Source: Biomphalaria glabrata
Taxonomy: Eukaryota; Mollusca; Gastropoda; Planorbidae
Length of the DNA stretch: 64,000 bases
Assembly: GCF_947242115.1 (NCBI RefSeq)
Contig: NC_074725.1
Location: 20,857,398 to 20,921,397 of the forward strand
Direction: 5' to 3'
The notes beneath the pieces are model-generated. The model had not been told where the DNA came from. It did not search any database and worked only from the letters and a program-made list of their open reading frames with translations. Made by a program: the position numbers and the translations under genes. Shown here piece by piece: positions 11,725 to 23,665 of this stretch. Positions within the stretch are counted from its first letter, which is position 1; every line of letters begins with the position of its first letter.

Positions 11725-13190
11725 CCACCAACACTGTAGCGAGCTCTCACAGCTATTATAGCACTACAATTGAAAGACTCCACAGGATGTTCTTGAGAAA
11801 CATCAAAATTTCATCTTTCTAAGGGGGAAATGACTTTTCTGTGTTCTATGCAGTTTCTAGCTTCTCTCTCTCCCCTGAAACTGTCGTAATTTCGTGTTTA
11901 ACCCTAGAAATCATTTAGATTATAATATTTTAAATTAAACTTAAAAAAAAAAAAATACGTATGTATCTAACAACTTGAACACTTTGTTTCAACTCTTGAT
12001 ATCTTTGTTTCAACTCGTCATATATCTTCATGGGGAGATTACACATTTAAAAATGTTGTTTCTGAATGTCGAACAAATGTATGTTACCTCAAGGCCATAA
12101 GTGTTTCAATAGTTCCTACTGTAGGCATACTACTGTTCTCTATTTCTGTACAGTTCTTTGTCGCTCGAGAGAAGTTACAAATGTATAAATGCCTTCTTGT
12201 TTTCATTTTGTAAAGATTGTTTTGTTTTTACTATATCAATGATATTATTTCTTTATATGAATAGAATGAAGGCGTTGTTAATTGTTGTATGAGATTCAAA
12301 TGTTTCTCAAAAAAAAAATTATTTGCTATCATGTTTGAACATATTTATTAAGACAAATAACTACGAACGTTTTATGTTGCATTGTTCAATTTAAAGTTGT
12401 TGTTTTTTTTTTTAGAAACTCAAAATAAAAAGAAACAAAAAATAAAAATAAAAATAAATTGTTGTTGACCTCCTTCAGTTGAAAAAAAAAATGGTAGTTT
12501 AAACATTTTAAAGCAAGAGCGAAAGAAAAGTTGCTTTATGTTCATTATAAGGGGCGTCATGTCTCAAGTAGAAAGGTCATAGACAACAACTGTTTTGTCT
12601 GTAAAATGTTTTACATGTTACGAATGTTCCTTCAAGAGTTGAAAATAATTTACTTCCTACGGGACGACGGGGGAGGGGGGGGGATGAGATATTTTATTTA
12701 TTATACTAATGAATCAATATTGCCTGACATTTGAAAAATGCTGAACGCGATACTCCTTTCAAAACCAATAGAGTGAAGTCTAGTTCTCAAGCCAAATTTA
12801 CATTGATTTATATTTTTTTACCTTGAAAAATTATAACAGACTAACTAGAGTTTTCCCCATGTGACCAACAAGGTGGTAATTCTTTTTTTCAGCGATATAC
12901 ATCAACTGTTAAATTTCTAATAAAATTGTTAGAGCCATTTTTGAGTTTCTCGAGGCGTCCAGGGTACAGGCTCCTGCCTCCATGAAGTTCGGACTTAAAT
13001 CGAGGTATTGTAAAAAAAAAAAAAAAGGGGGAGAGGGGGGATAAGAAAGTGTTTCATTGTTAGATAACTAGTTGTGAAATTTTCTTTGTTACCTCCCTTC
13101 CCTCTTTCTTTGTTCCCCCCGAATTCTTACAATTTATTTATGCTACAGTAAACTAGTTATCATCAAGGCCTAACAATTACAGAAAGACTA
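11725..13190. other. Non-coding AT-rich stretch, nothing recognised
   Basis: Poly-A and poly-T runs and short G tracts (near 12668 and 13025) are the only landmarks. No open frame carries a recognisable motif. Confidence 0.5.
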
Positions 13191-13526
13191 GACCCTTCAC
13201 TACTCTCCAGCTCGGCGGCTGATCAATTCTAGCATTAGCCTTAAACCTTGACAAACACAGTCCATACACCAGACGAGCGTGTAAGAACCATGCCAGCTAG
13301 ATCTCAGGACTTCAACCCAAACACCCAGCAGCAGAGCACCAGACCAGAAGGAGTAGGCATCTCCACAACATTGACCCTTTTCTGAAGAGGGTGAGCTTAC
13401 TGCAGCTACCAGTGGACACCTAATGAGGTTGTCGCGCCATCTTACATTCAGTATACATGTCCTAGTCAGCCTAGGCGTGACCTCCGTGATCATATCGAAG
13501 TTGCCGGCCAAGGTGTCTACTGCTAG

Positions 13527-13680
13527 TAACACTTCGGATGTCCAGGCACCTTGCTGGTAACACTTCTGTTGGCCAGGCACCTTGCTGGTAACACTTCGGA
13601 TGTCCAGGCACCTTGCTGGTAACACTTCGGATGTCCAGGCACCTTGCTGGTAACACTTCGGATGTCCAGGCACCTTGCTC
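13527..13680. repeat. 31-bp minisatellite, five copies
   Basis: The unit TAACACTTCGGATGTCCAGG plus CACCTTGCTGG repeats five times. One copy carries TCTGTTGG in place of the CGGATGT segment. The reverse strand keeps a 165-codon frame open through the array, but nothing outside the repeat resembles a known protein. Confidence 0.95.
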
Positions 13681-13771
13681 TTGAAGATTGACACCAACAG
13701 TCAGTATAAAACGCAAGTATAAAGAAGAGCTATGGGTTAGGAAGTAGTGGACACACCAGAAACAAAAAAAA

Positions 13772-13860
13772 AGGCTGAATATGCCGCGATGGTCACGTGA
13801 GAAGTTAAAAAAGGAAAAACATAGTCTCTCGAGACATACAATACCACTGAAACCTAAACA
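13772..13860 (+). mobile_element. LINE 3'-end relic
   Basis: GGTCACGTGAGAAGTTAAAA followed by CTCTCGAGACATA matches the reverse complement of the LINE end at 63868-64000 (AGTCACACAAGAAGTTGC, then CTCTCGAGACGTA). Only the last codons and the start of the 3' UTR remain. Confidence 0.55.
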
Positions 13861-14228
13861 GAAGTTAGTTAGCCCCGGCCTATAATATGGCTATTGCTTA
13901 CTATCCGACCATATTTGGCTCCAAAGGAATATCACTGTAAGATAGTTGGCCCTATAGTAAAAAGTACACAGTACTTCAATTTCTATTAATATGCAAAAAG
14001 TGGACGTGATTTCATTTATTTCTGTTTAGAATGTATTAAAGTTTATAGTTAAAAATAAAACAATGTGCTTAAAATGATATGAATATGCACCAAACAATTC
14101 TTATTACAAAGTTAAGGCATGCGTATGAAATATTTCATAAAATAAATGCGTATTACATAAATAACAGCAATGGCCGGCACATTTTTTTTGTGTCTTGACC
14201 TTTAAGTGGGCTAGTTAACTACGTCAAA

Positions 14229-14790
14229 TCACGCTGACCAGGCGTCTGTCTAGCTGTCGGGGTATATCTCCAGAGGTAGGCCTATAGATGAACATGCCCC
14301 AGCCCTTTTATCTCTTTAGTCTATAACATTGAGTTCCTAGATAGACAGGTGGCCACAGGTGACCACATTAAGTCATGACGAACCTGTTCTCTGCATGTTA
14401 ACACTGAGAGAACTGGGTTTGTTAACTTGGCAGGAAATCATAGTTATGGGGCTGGACTTTAAACCACACCTCTACACTGGTAACCGTCACGCGGACAAGA
14501 TGTTTGTCAAGCTGTGCGGGTACTAGTCCAGAGGTAGAGATGAAAAACTCCAACCCCCTTTTAATTGTATAGTTAATTGTATTTAATTGATAGACAGGTG
14601 ACCACATTAAGCCAGAAAGGACGTAATGTCAGCATGTTGACACTTTGAGAGAAACAAGTTTGTTTACTTGGTAGTAAATCTTAATCTGGGGGCAGGACTA
14701 CAAGCCACACCTCTACACGAATGCCTAGTTTGCTTACTTGGAGATAACTCTCTATTAGTTGGCTGGACACACCTACATGGGTGATCTTTT
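14229..14790. repeat. Diverged tandem duplication, about 250-bp unit
   Basis: Two units at roughly 14229-14475 and 14480-14725 share CCAGAGGTAG, AGACAGGTG, GACCACATTAAG, GCATGTT, TTTGTT and CCACACCTCTACAC in the same order. A third partial unit follows to about 14790. The copies differ by many substitutions and small gaps, so the duplication is old. No coding function is apparent. Confidence 0.75.
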
Positions 14791-14799
14791 GCTACACAA

Positions 14800-17780
14800 A
14801 CCATCAGTATACTACTATATTTCATAGCCCAGTAAGCCATTAACTAATTATGTTGTAGGTAAAAGTGCAAGGCTCAGATTGGCGTAAAAGACACTGACCA
14901 TGGCTATGGTTAATCGGAGAGCTAAACACACCCTACTCCTTATTCTATTTGTTTATGTCAGTAATAATGAAAGTGTTTGTTAAATACGTTCTTGCAGAAT
15001 AAAAAAACAACAAAGATGTGCATATGTGTGTATTTTTGCCTTCTATTAAAACTTTAGAAAGAAAGCTACTTTCCTTTTTTTAATTCCGTTGACTTATCAT
15101 ATAACGGAAAACTTTATAGTAAAGTTTTAAATCAGGTTACAGTGACCATTCCAGAGTCTATGTCAAATAAAGAAACTATATGCTGGAGTGTTAAGAAACT
15201 AGTGTACGGGTATAACTTTATAACAAGTTTAACAACAGGGTTCGCTTTAAAAAGTGTCGAATGATCTGGTAGGACTGAAGCCGTGATACCTTCAGTTCTT
15301 CCTCTCCCTTGTTCTCATTTTTATGTTGGCGAAAGATTAGATGTTGGTCATGTCAAAGGGATGGGTTATAGTAGGCGTCGTCTTTCTTGCGATTCAGATG
15401 AAAGCGTTGTCCATTTCTCGTTTATTCTATTCACTTTTAGTTTCTTCATACCTCTGGATAGAGCGAAATGTACATTTGTGTATTTCTTCTTCCACACTTG
15501 GCAAGTGTATCATAAACTATTGTGAATTGTTCGTTTCCATAAAACGAACATTTAATGTGTGCTAAAATAAAACTATTATGTTGTTTGAGAGGCGGCCTGT
15601 TCCAGATGGGGTTGGTTGACTTGAGTACTTTCTGTGACTAGTATTCGCAGTAAGAAGATACATGTACTAACATGTACTAGGCCATGAGTTAAAGCAAGAT
15701 GCGGATGAATTCCTTTTCATAACATCTTCATCGCGACCAAGATACGCAGATTTATAATAAAGTCGGACATTATACTCCAATATATCGCTTAACAATATAT
15801 CCGTAATTTGGGCGAAATATATTTTGGGAATCCCTATTGTGACGGAAAAAAACTGTCAAATTTATATTTTTAAATTGCCTTTTAATAAGAAAATAATAAT
15901 ATCTAGCCATATATTACCCGCGACCAGCAGGTCTTAATTTGCGTATCACTGATGATATAGTCACTGAGAGTGTTTTGGAAACAATTCAACGAAATAATAA
16001 TGTTATACGAAAGCGAATGTGTGAATGTAAACATAGTAGGTATACGAAACAAAATTACATCGTGTTTGTGTGCGTGATTGCTGCTTGTTACGAGCTGATG
16101 AGACTCTGAAGTTATGTACAAACAAAAACTCATGTATATAGTAGATGATGAATGCTTTAATATTGAGAAACCATTAATAACATATCAATAATAACATGTC
16201 AATAACAACCTCCTTTACAATTATTCCATCTTTGATTCCTCTCTCCCTCTAACCCTTTTCAACACGCAGTCGCACCATTCCACATTCACGCCATGATGGC
16301 ACGTAACACTGCTGAAGAAATGGTAAAGAAGGTTTGAATATAAAAGGTCTGAGAATCTACTCCATTGGGTTCTGTGGAGAATTAGAACTGCCCAAAACTT
16401 GAGAAACATCGCTGTCAGGGTGTGACCTTGTCACTTAGCTCTAGACTGAAAATTTCCACCCAATTCGTCTTACTACTGTTTGCAACACATTTCAAGGAAA
16501 AGATTTCACGTTATGTTTTAATTTTGTCAACAGAGATCTGACGCTAGGTACCCCTCCCTCTCCTCCAGGATGTCTCCTATCAGATCTCTATTTTAAAGAC
16601 CTTTAGCGATAGCGGGTGACCTAGATTTATATTTAGGAGACAGACATGTAGGATAGTGCTCCGTTTTTGACCGCAACACAAATTCACGCAAACAATTATT
16701 TTCATTATATAGCTATATAGATTAATGGTAGGAACCATGCAAAAGTGAACTGAATCTTCAGAGGCGTCAATCAAAAGAAGTGGGGGGAGGGGGCTGGCAT
16801 GTTAGAGATTTGAAAGATATTTGAGATTATTTAAGAATAAAAAATCAAATATTGATTTAAGACGCACAAACAATTTCATACTGTCATTCCAATCTTTGGT
16901 AGTGGAGCATTTGAACTGGAAGGGGCTCTAAGCTATTTGTGATTCGAGGCCATTTGGGCCCTTTGTAACTCCTGATATTACATGTTTGTGCCATGTATTA
17001 CTGTGTACAACGTTGGATTCTATACATCACAATGGCTTTAAAACGTCTTTTTTTTTGTTTCAGAACGGGTCCAACATTAATGACTTGAAAAAGGTAAAGA
17101 AATGAAAAAAAAAACAAAAAAAAACAACTGTATTAAAACATACAATACAAATAATTTTAATAACTTTTTTTTTCACTTAGAAAATCATCAGTTCACTAAT
17201 CAGTATTAAAAAATGAAATCTACGGGGGATTTGTCGTCTGGGTAGGCAAATAATAATCTGAGCCTTTGAGGCCCTGCAGTTATTGCCTAATTTTAAGACG
17301 GATTTCTACCTTACCTAGAAATCTAATCTGTAATACATTTTATATTCAACCAGGAAGTGAAATAGGCCTATACAAAAATATGTTTTGCGAGTGAGGGCAA
17401 TAATAAGTGTTGTAGATGATTACCAGCAAAGAATTAAATCTAATGGCTTCATAGATTCACGAATATAAGTATGTGCTGTGAGGCATGATTAAAGGTCAAA
17501 CGCATTGATGCATAATTCTAGATTAGAGATAGGAAAATTATAATCTTGTTTGCGTTGTGACCTTGAGAAGGTCAGTAACGAGAATCTCTGTGACAAAAGA
17601 TTCGGGTCACGTGGCTTGAGTTTCAAGGCGCACGCATTACTGCGCGCTGGTCGCGTTCCACGTCTGCTGTGACGCTGGCACATCCATGGGTCAATTTTTA
17701 TATAAAGAAGGTAGTCATAGCGTAAGGCGTTTTGTTTAAACAAATTAAATCAAAGTAAAACATAAATAAATTAAAGTTAA
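14800..17780. other. Long stretch without recognised gene
   Basis: Short open frames only. A possible 30-bp exon flanked by good splice sites lies at 17064-17093 and is listed separately. No element ends were recognised. Confidence 0.45.
17064..17093 (+). other. Candidate 30-bp micro-exon of unknown gene
   Basis: A strong acceptor (T-rich tract, TTGTTTCAG) is followed by exactly 30 bases that read NGSNINDLKK in one frame and end at AAG before GTAAAG. No neighbouring exon that it could join was identified, so this may be chance. Confidence 0.2.
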
Positions 17781-17782
17781 AA

Positions 17783-18008
17783 GTAAAGTTCCTTTTTCAG
17801 ACCTTGCGATCCATAGGGCAGATGATTTAAAGGTCATCTGTTTCTGTGGCCCACGGTTTAACCAAGGGTGTCGTGTGTCCAGCATAAAGACCAACCCCCT
17901 TTACTTTTCCCCAATAAATATCAGGTACCAGTTAGGCTGGCTGGACTCAGAGGGGACCTAATGATCACGTAAGTAAAAATCCCAGTCGTCACCAGGTTTC
18001 GAAGTAAA
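17783..18008 (-). mobile_element. tRNA-derived SINE, family A, head truncated
   Basis: On the minus strand the family blocks appear in order, from the AAAGTAAAGTTCC end through GATCCATAGGGCAGATGAT, CCCACGGTTTAACC, CTTTACTTTTCCCC and GACTCAGAGG to CACCAGGTTTCGA. The tRNA head beyond the B box is missing, as expected for a 5'-truncated copy. Confidence 0.88.
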
Positions 18009-18634
18009 ACAAAGTATTCAAATGATGCTGCCACTGAAATGAAACTATAATTACATCCTACTAATGGGTGGCTGAGAGAACTGTCGTCTCATTGAGCACG
18101 GTGCACTCCTCAATCCCCATGTCTAGACACAACAAGGTTACACAGAGATTTTGAGTTATCACACACATTAGATGCATAAACAAGACTTACTCTTGTTTCA
18201 AAGAATCCTTCGGCGTTGTTTTTCCACTTGAAAACAACTGAATCACCTTATTTGGATAAGAATTGTATGCTTTTTGGCAAAAAAACAACAACAAAAAACT
18301 AAATGTAATATACATCAGTAGAGCGATTTTAGAAAATCATTTTTCGGTTTGTTTTACTCAAAATCAAACTGTACAACATATTCTCGATGGCAAAACTTCT
18401 CAACCTTCAGGCAAGAAAATTAAATGTAGTATAATCAGAAAAGTGATTTTTTGAGAATCATTTGGCGTTTTTATCTTGAAAATAAAATAAACAATCTATT
18501 AACATTAATATGATTTCTGAAATCTATTACATCTGTTTTGTTTACTAAAATAAGATGTTGACTTTTAAGTAGCTTTACAAGACGAAGTACTTTGATTGTA
18601 TAGATACCATGTCTCAGATCCATATAGAAGGTTT

Positions 18635-18905
18635 CATTTTAAAAAAAAAGTGTTCAAGGTAACATTAAAACATTCACCCAGATACCCCCTCCCCCCCCCC
18701 CACCCCCCAATCTTTGCCAGTTGTTCCAGATAAGTGATATGATCATAGCGCATTGTGAAAGCTAAACGCATGAAATTGTGCTATCAAAAACATTTGGTAC
18801 AAATATTTCTAATCGCACACATTTATTATTTTTAGTCCAGATCTCTTGCAAATTTGATAACATGACTGATGCAAACTAATTAAAATACAATTACGCTTAT
18901 TATAA
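18635..18905 (+). repeat. Dispersed repeat family R, distal part
   Basis: Blocks ACATTCACCCAGATACCCCC, AAGTGATATGATCAT, GCGCATTGTGAAAGC, TCTAATCGCACACATT and ACATGACTGATGCAAAC match the sequence that follows the satellite at 4268-4460, in the same order and orientation. The satellite-bearing proximal part is absent here. Confidence 0.7.
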
Positions 18906-18909
18906 TCTT

Positions 18910-19985
18910 TTTTTTTAAAGTATTTTCTATATTTTTCTTGTTTAAATTGCTTAAATATACAGCGACATTTACAGCGCTATGGTCCAATCAAGTTATCAAT
19001 TCCACTTTTCAACTCATATCTTCGAGAAAGCCGTGTAGGCTCAAATAGTAAAGACCTATGGTGGCGCCTGGAGGTAGATCTTGAAAACGGCTCTAGCGAT
19101 TTTCCTAGCTAATGTGGCAGTTGTTGTATATCGTTGGGGAAAAGAATTACTATCCCGTTGGCTACACTGGGAAAACTGTAGTTTGAACGTTATAATTCTT
19201 TGAAGTATAGAAAGAGAATAATTTCAATTAGGCTATAGAGCTAGAAAGACTCTTCAGTTTTCGGATATTTACGCATAGAGGCCCTATTACTTGAAGAGTT
19301 TAAGAAAATGAATGTTCAGGAACATTCTGAGCTCCGTTTTCTAAGTCTTGAGTCTAGATCTAATGGCCTATCATTATAAAGTCTAGCAAGTTGTTTTTTA
19401 TATTCGTTTAACTAGGATTCTTTTTCTAGAAGGTAGGGAGGAAATTGAAAAGGGTACAAAATAGTGCAATATATTTTTTCAATGTACCTCTTCTGATGTA
19501 CAAGAAGAGAAGCTGTGATATATAAGATATTGCAAGCAGACAATAATGTGGAGGTAATCATGTGGATTTACTAACAAAAAATGTAGTTGTTCAAGCTAAA
19601 TCTACCCTAAAGTTTTTAATTTAAAAGTGGTGTAGCTTTTCATGAAAAATAGTTTGAATAATTCATTTAAAAAAAAAAACAACACTGTTCACTCTCAGAA
19701 CGAAAAAGTTGTCGTTACATTAGAAAATTACAAGATCTAAAATTTCATACGTCGACATTTTTATTTTATTTTCCCGTTCATTCGATTGACTTTTCCTAAT
19801 TCGGGGGTCGCTATAGAAACGAGTTAAAGAGTAAATAATCTTGTCATTCCTTATCCAATACTCGGTCAAACGAGATTCTTTATAGTTCTGACCAGGACGT
19901 TTTCTGGCCAAGACGTTTTTAACTTTGAAGCCTACAGTTATCTAGGTTTAAATTAAAGTATGGCTTTTATATAGCCCAACTTTCA
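18910..19985. other. Non-coding stretch, nothing recognised
   Basis: AT-rich sequence with one unremarkable 63-codon reverse open frame near 19720-19911. I could not match it to anything. Confidence 0.4.
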
Positions 19986-19989
19986 TGCT

Positions 19990-20115
19990 TAAACCATGCT
20001 CAGAGCGCTTTGGTCCAATCCCATTTGTGGAGCAGTGTGGGGAGGGGGTACCTAATTCTAGGAGAAGGTTTTTCCGTGCTGCCTTCAGCCGCTCATTATT
20101 GGAGATATGAAATGG
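19990..20115 (-). mobile_element. SINE-like repeat, family C, partial
   Basis: GCTCAGAGCGCTTTGGTCC, ATCCCATTTGTGGA, TGTGGGGAGGGGGTACCT and CCGTGCTGCCTTCAG match blocks at 37980-38155 and 55495-55665. The tRNA-like half seen at 38 kb is not retained. Confidence 0.5.
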
Positions 20116-20226
20116 GACGTGTGTGTTTGTGTGCAAAAATGAATAGCTTCCCATATCCTCGAGAAATAACTTTTATTTTATTGATATTATTGGGTACCAT
20201 GTCTCAGATCCATTTAGAAGGGTTCA

Positions 20227-20345
20227 GAAAATCACCGCTTGGTAGACATTGATTGTCGTAAGTAGGCGGAGAAATTTATTCCGCCAAACTTTCGCCTGGA
20301 GGCGTCCAAAAACACTACCGGCCCTGGCAAGACGGTTACCAACTT
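20227..20345 (-). mobile_element. LINE fragment, inverted 5' part
   Basis: On the minus strand this reads SREVGNRLARAGSVFGRLQ, then AKVWRNK and VYQAV. This is the post-catalytic region of a reverse transcriptase just before the LLYG motif of this LINE type. It faces the opposite way to the adjacent 20349-20760 piece, which is the C-terminal part of the same kind of element. About 80 codons that should lie between the two are missing. Confidence 0.75.
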
Positions 20346-20348
20346 CCC

Positions 20349-20760
20349 TTGAAAGCGATGCGTATGCCAAAGGCAGTATTTTTTTGTGAGCTGAAAGGTG
20401 GTCAACGTAACAGTGGTGCCCCACGGAAACGCTTTAAAGACCAGCTTAAGCGCCAACTTGCTTTACCTGACAGAAGAGAGCACCTGGCTGCTTGCAGCTT
20501 CAGAACGAGACAGCTGGAGGTCACTCACAAAGGCCGCGGGATACACTTTTGAGACCAAAAGAAAACCCGCTGCCGAGGACAGACGTAGACGGCGAAAAAA
20601 TAAAATCTTGCGACAATCGGCGGACAATGGCTATGCTTGCACTGGATGTGACAGAATGTGTAGGAGGTCACAGCTGGGGCTGCGTATCCATGGGAAATGC
20701 TGGATTCCTCAATAATCTTCGGACTCGAAGACAAGCCTTATTATTATTATTTTCATTTGA
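20349..20760 (+). mobile_element. LINE C-terminal end with zinc finger and TTA tail
   Basis: The frame reads RMPKAVFFCELKGGQRNSG, APRKRFKDQLKRQLA, then after a frameshift ASERDSWRSLTKAAGYTFE, AEDRRRRRK and a terminal finger CTGCDRMCRRSQLGLRIHGK ending CWIPQ-stop at about 20715. This is the usual end of a non-LTR retrotransposon ORF2. A TTATTATTATTATT tail follows. It is 5'-truncated, has at least one frameshift and cannot be mobile. Confidence 0.82.
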
Positions 20761-21239
20761 TATTCTTTAAATAATAGCCAGCGCAAGTACATCAAAAATT
20801 TTCAAAACTATCTGGTCGCAACTAAAGAAAAAGCTTTGAATTAGCCAAAAACTATGTCACAAACTAAGTCGTTACAACGAGGTACTACTATGCTGTTATT
20901 AAGTGTTTCGTATTAAGTACAGAAGTTTTAAACCCACTAGAGGGCACGACCGGACTTAATAAAAATAAAATATAATGTTACTAAGTGATACGTATAAGTC
21001 GGTAGAGTTTTTAATGCGGTACAGAAAATTAGGGTGGGCAGAGATAAAGAGGAGATCACAGTTCAAAGGTTGATAACCTTTGCCCTTCACCTACTCTTCT
21101 TACGTTACAAACGTTTAATTTGATTGGACGACGTGAAGTTTACAATATGTGTGTGTGTGTGCTTTAAATCTAAACCAAAACATAGCCTGAACGTCGTTAT
21201 GTACGATCCAGTGGCTGCACTGAACCCAGTGGTAGCATA

Positions 21240-22755
21240 CACTAGAGCAGGGGTGGGCAAATTAAGGCCCGCGGGCCACATGCGGCCCGCCGAGGTGTTT
21301 TATGCGGCCCGAGGAAACCTAAATAAATCATGAGTGCCCACACATTACACATATAAAAATGCAAATATATTAAAAATAAATAATTGTAAAGATCTGTAGA
21401 AATTGTTGAAAATTTTGTTTCTTATCACTTATAATGAAGAGGCTAAAGAAACATTGTCTCTAAACGTCCTTCTAAAAAGTTTAAACTAAACGAAGATTAT
21501 ATTTAATAGCAATATTTCGATAAATTCAGTAAAAGACATTAGCCCAGGCCAGTATTTATTCAATGCTTTGAAGAATTGAGTTGAAAATTTTGGGTTGGCT
21601 TGTACAATATGGAAAGGGTAACAAATGATGGAGCTTTGACTAAGAAAAACAGCCTTTTTAATAAAATAAAGAAAATATCCCAACCATAAACTAGTAACAG
21701 AAAAGACAAAGACACATTGAATTCGATCAAGCGTACGCATATATTAAAACTAGCATACATCGGGCATAGGGCCGTCCCTCCGCATAGACCAAGTATGCAG
21801 CTTCCCAAGTCCGTGATTGTTGGAGGCCTCACACAGGATATACAATTTAATACTAAACAGAAGGAATAGTGAAACTTGAACTCCATGTTAGTGTTCGAAG
21901 TACACTAGGTTTTTAATTCAATACTTTTAGTTTTGTGTTTCACCTTATTTTGTATTTTTCTATTTTATTCGGTAACACAGTAGTATCCGCTGGCCTATCA
22001 TTAAATCAATATGGAATAACAAGGAAGAAAATGTTAGGTTCCTTGATGGACATTGACTGTGACCTTTTCCTAATATTTCTAATGAAGAGTTGAAGACAGA
22101 CTTCATGTTTATCATCGGAAGCATTGCAATTTGTTGTTTGCACATGAAATGTGTGTGCATCTTAATTCTTTTTAAACAAAGATATTACATTTCTTAAGGC
22201 CAGCATGCGAAATTAAAGCTTTATCATTTTACATTAGCTGAAAGGTGAAACTATTGGATTAATGATTGTGGAATTTTAAAGCAAATTTTAAGACGTCAAG
22301 AACTAGAAACCAGCTTTTAATACCCTCAGCTCACAATTTAATGCAGAAGCTGATTCAGCTCCAGATGACATACCTCCAACCAAATTACGACCTGAAATAG
22401 AAGTTCCAGTCAGTTCTTCCGCGGGAGTTCTATGGGTGCCAGAAGCTGTCTATCCACACTTTAAGAAACTTATTCTTTCACATTTTATGGAACCACATTA
22501 ATCTTTGAACAAGATTTTCTTTTCGTTTGACAATTATCAAGTGTTAGAATAGGTCGATGCTTATTGAAGGTAATTTGACAGTAGTCACAAGAAAAACAAC
22601 TAGTAAGCTAGTTCCATGGTTCCGGAACATTATGCACGAGAGTAAACAGTTATATACTTCAAGTACTACTATACATTCGTGGTGAAATGTTGGATGTAAA
22701 TAGACAATAGCAAAATTGAAAAAAATAATTCGTAAAATTAGTTTTTAAAATTCTA

Positions 22756-22850
<95 letters not shown>

Positions 22851-22922
22851 CGGCCCGCCCAGTCCCCAAATTTTGTTAATGCGGCCCTCGGTTGAAAAAG
22901 GTTGCTCACCCCTGCACTAGAG
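21240..22922 (+). mobile_element. hAT DNA transposon relic with 8-bp target duplication
   Basis: The element spans 21248-22914 (1,667 bp). It begins CAGGGGTGGGCAAATTAAGG and ends GGTTGCTCACCCCTG, giving imperfect terminal inverted repeats. CGGCCC-rich subterminal blocks are present on both sides. Identical CACTAGAG sequences at 21240-21247 and 22915-22922 are the 8-bp target duplication typical of hAT elements. The interior keeps traces of a GTF2IRD2/ZBED-like transposase on the plus strand. Around 21530-21680, KDISPGQYLFNALKN, NMERVTNDGA and KKNSLFNKIKK resemble the segment leading to the TTDGAPSM region. The frame is broken many times and a long TA run has grown near the 3' end. Confidence 0.87.
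22758..22850. repeat. (TA)n then (TG)n microsatellite
   Basis: About 80 bases of nearly uninterrupted TA are followed by a short TG run, lying inside the hAT relic close to its 3' terminus. Confidence 0.97.
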
Positions 22923-23194
22923 TCAACCTGATGGTGGCTCATATTAACTAGTGACGGTATATATTACCAAATGGCGACACATACAATGTAGTGGTGGCGT
23001 TCGATACCTAAAGTTGGCATACACACTATAATGGTAGCATACACACTATAACGGATGGCAGACATAACCTAATGGTAAATAGAGATACCACACCTCCAGA
23101 CGTATGCTGTAGATGTGACCTAGTAGAGATATACTGTCTTAAATGTAGAAAAACACAAAATAATAGCAAGTGGGTCATAACTTATTAATGAAGC

Positions 23195-23395
23195 AAATAA
23201 AAGAATTTCCCAAAGTTGGATACGCTGGCCCCCAGGGGTACGGGAAGACTTTGGAAGGGGGTACGCGTTGCACCTCATTAAGTTTTACTATGCTAAATTT
23301 TTTTAAAAATATCCATTAATTATGTTCTTTTAATAAAATAAATTACGAAAATTATAAAAGGGGTACACATAGGTCAAAAGTTTGGGAAACACTGG
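23195..23395. mobile_element. Short hAT-like MITE, degraded
   Basis: The left end ATTTCCCAAAGTTGGATACG and the right end AAAAGTTTGGGAAACACTG are inverted relative to each other. GGGGTACG near the left and GGGGTACACATAGG near the right are part of the subterminal symmetry. The interior is AT-rich with no coding. Target duplications are not readable. Confidence 0.55.
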
Positions 23396-23476
23396 GCTAC
23401 ATAGACCATTATAAACAAAGCCACCAGTATCCTTAACGACTAACCCCTACACATAGATACTGAACGACTTTACATA

Positions 23477-23665
23477 AGGATGGCTGCCTGGTCGTGCGGT
23501 TTGCGCGCTGGACTGTCGCTCGGATTTATCGATGGTCGAGGGTTCCAATCCTTCCCGCTCCCATCCGCCGAGGTCCTGCGGGAGGTTTGGACTAGGAAGT
23601 AAACTATCTTCAACTCTGAAGGAACATCCAAAACGTGTAAAACATTTAACAAACAAACATTGCGT
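23477..23665 (+). mobile_element. tRNA-like SINE, family B
   Basis: The blocks TGGCTGCCTGGTCGTGCGG, GCGCGCTGGACTGTCG, GATGGTCGAGGGTTCCAATC, CCCGCTCCCATCC, GGAGGTTTGGACTAGGAAGT and ACTCTGAAGGAACATCC are present in order. This is a fuller copy than that at 8 kb and keeps the B-box-like GGGTTCCAATCC. The tail is AACAAACAAACA. Confidence 0.75.

Noticed and set aside
13200-13697. 165-codon reverse frame over the 31-bp minisatellite
   Set aside because: Half of it is repeat and the rest has no recognisable motif.
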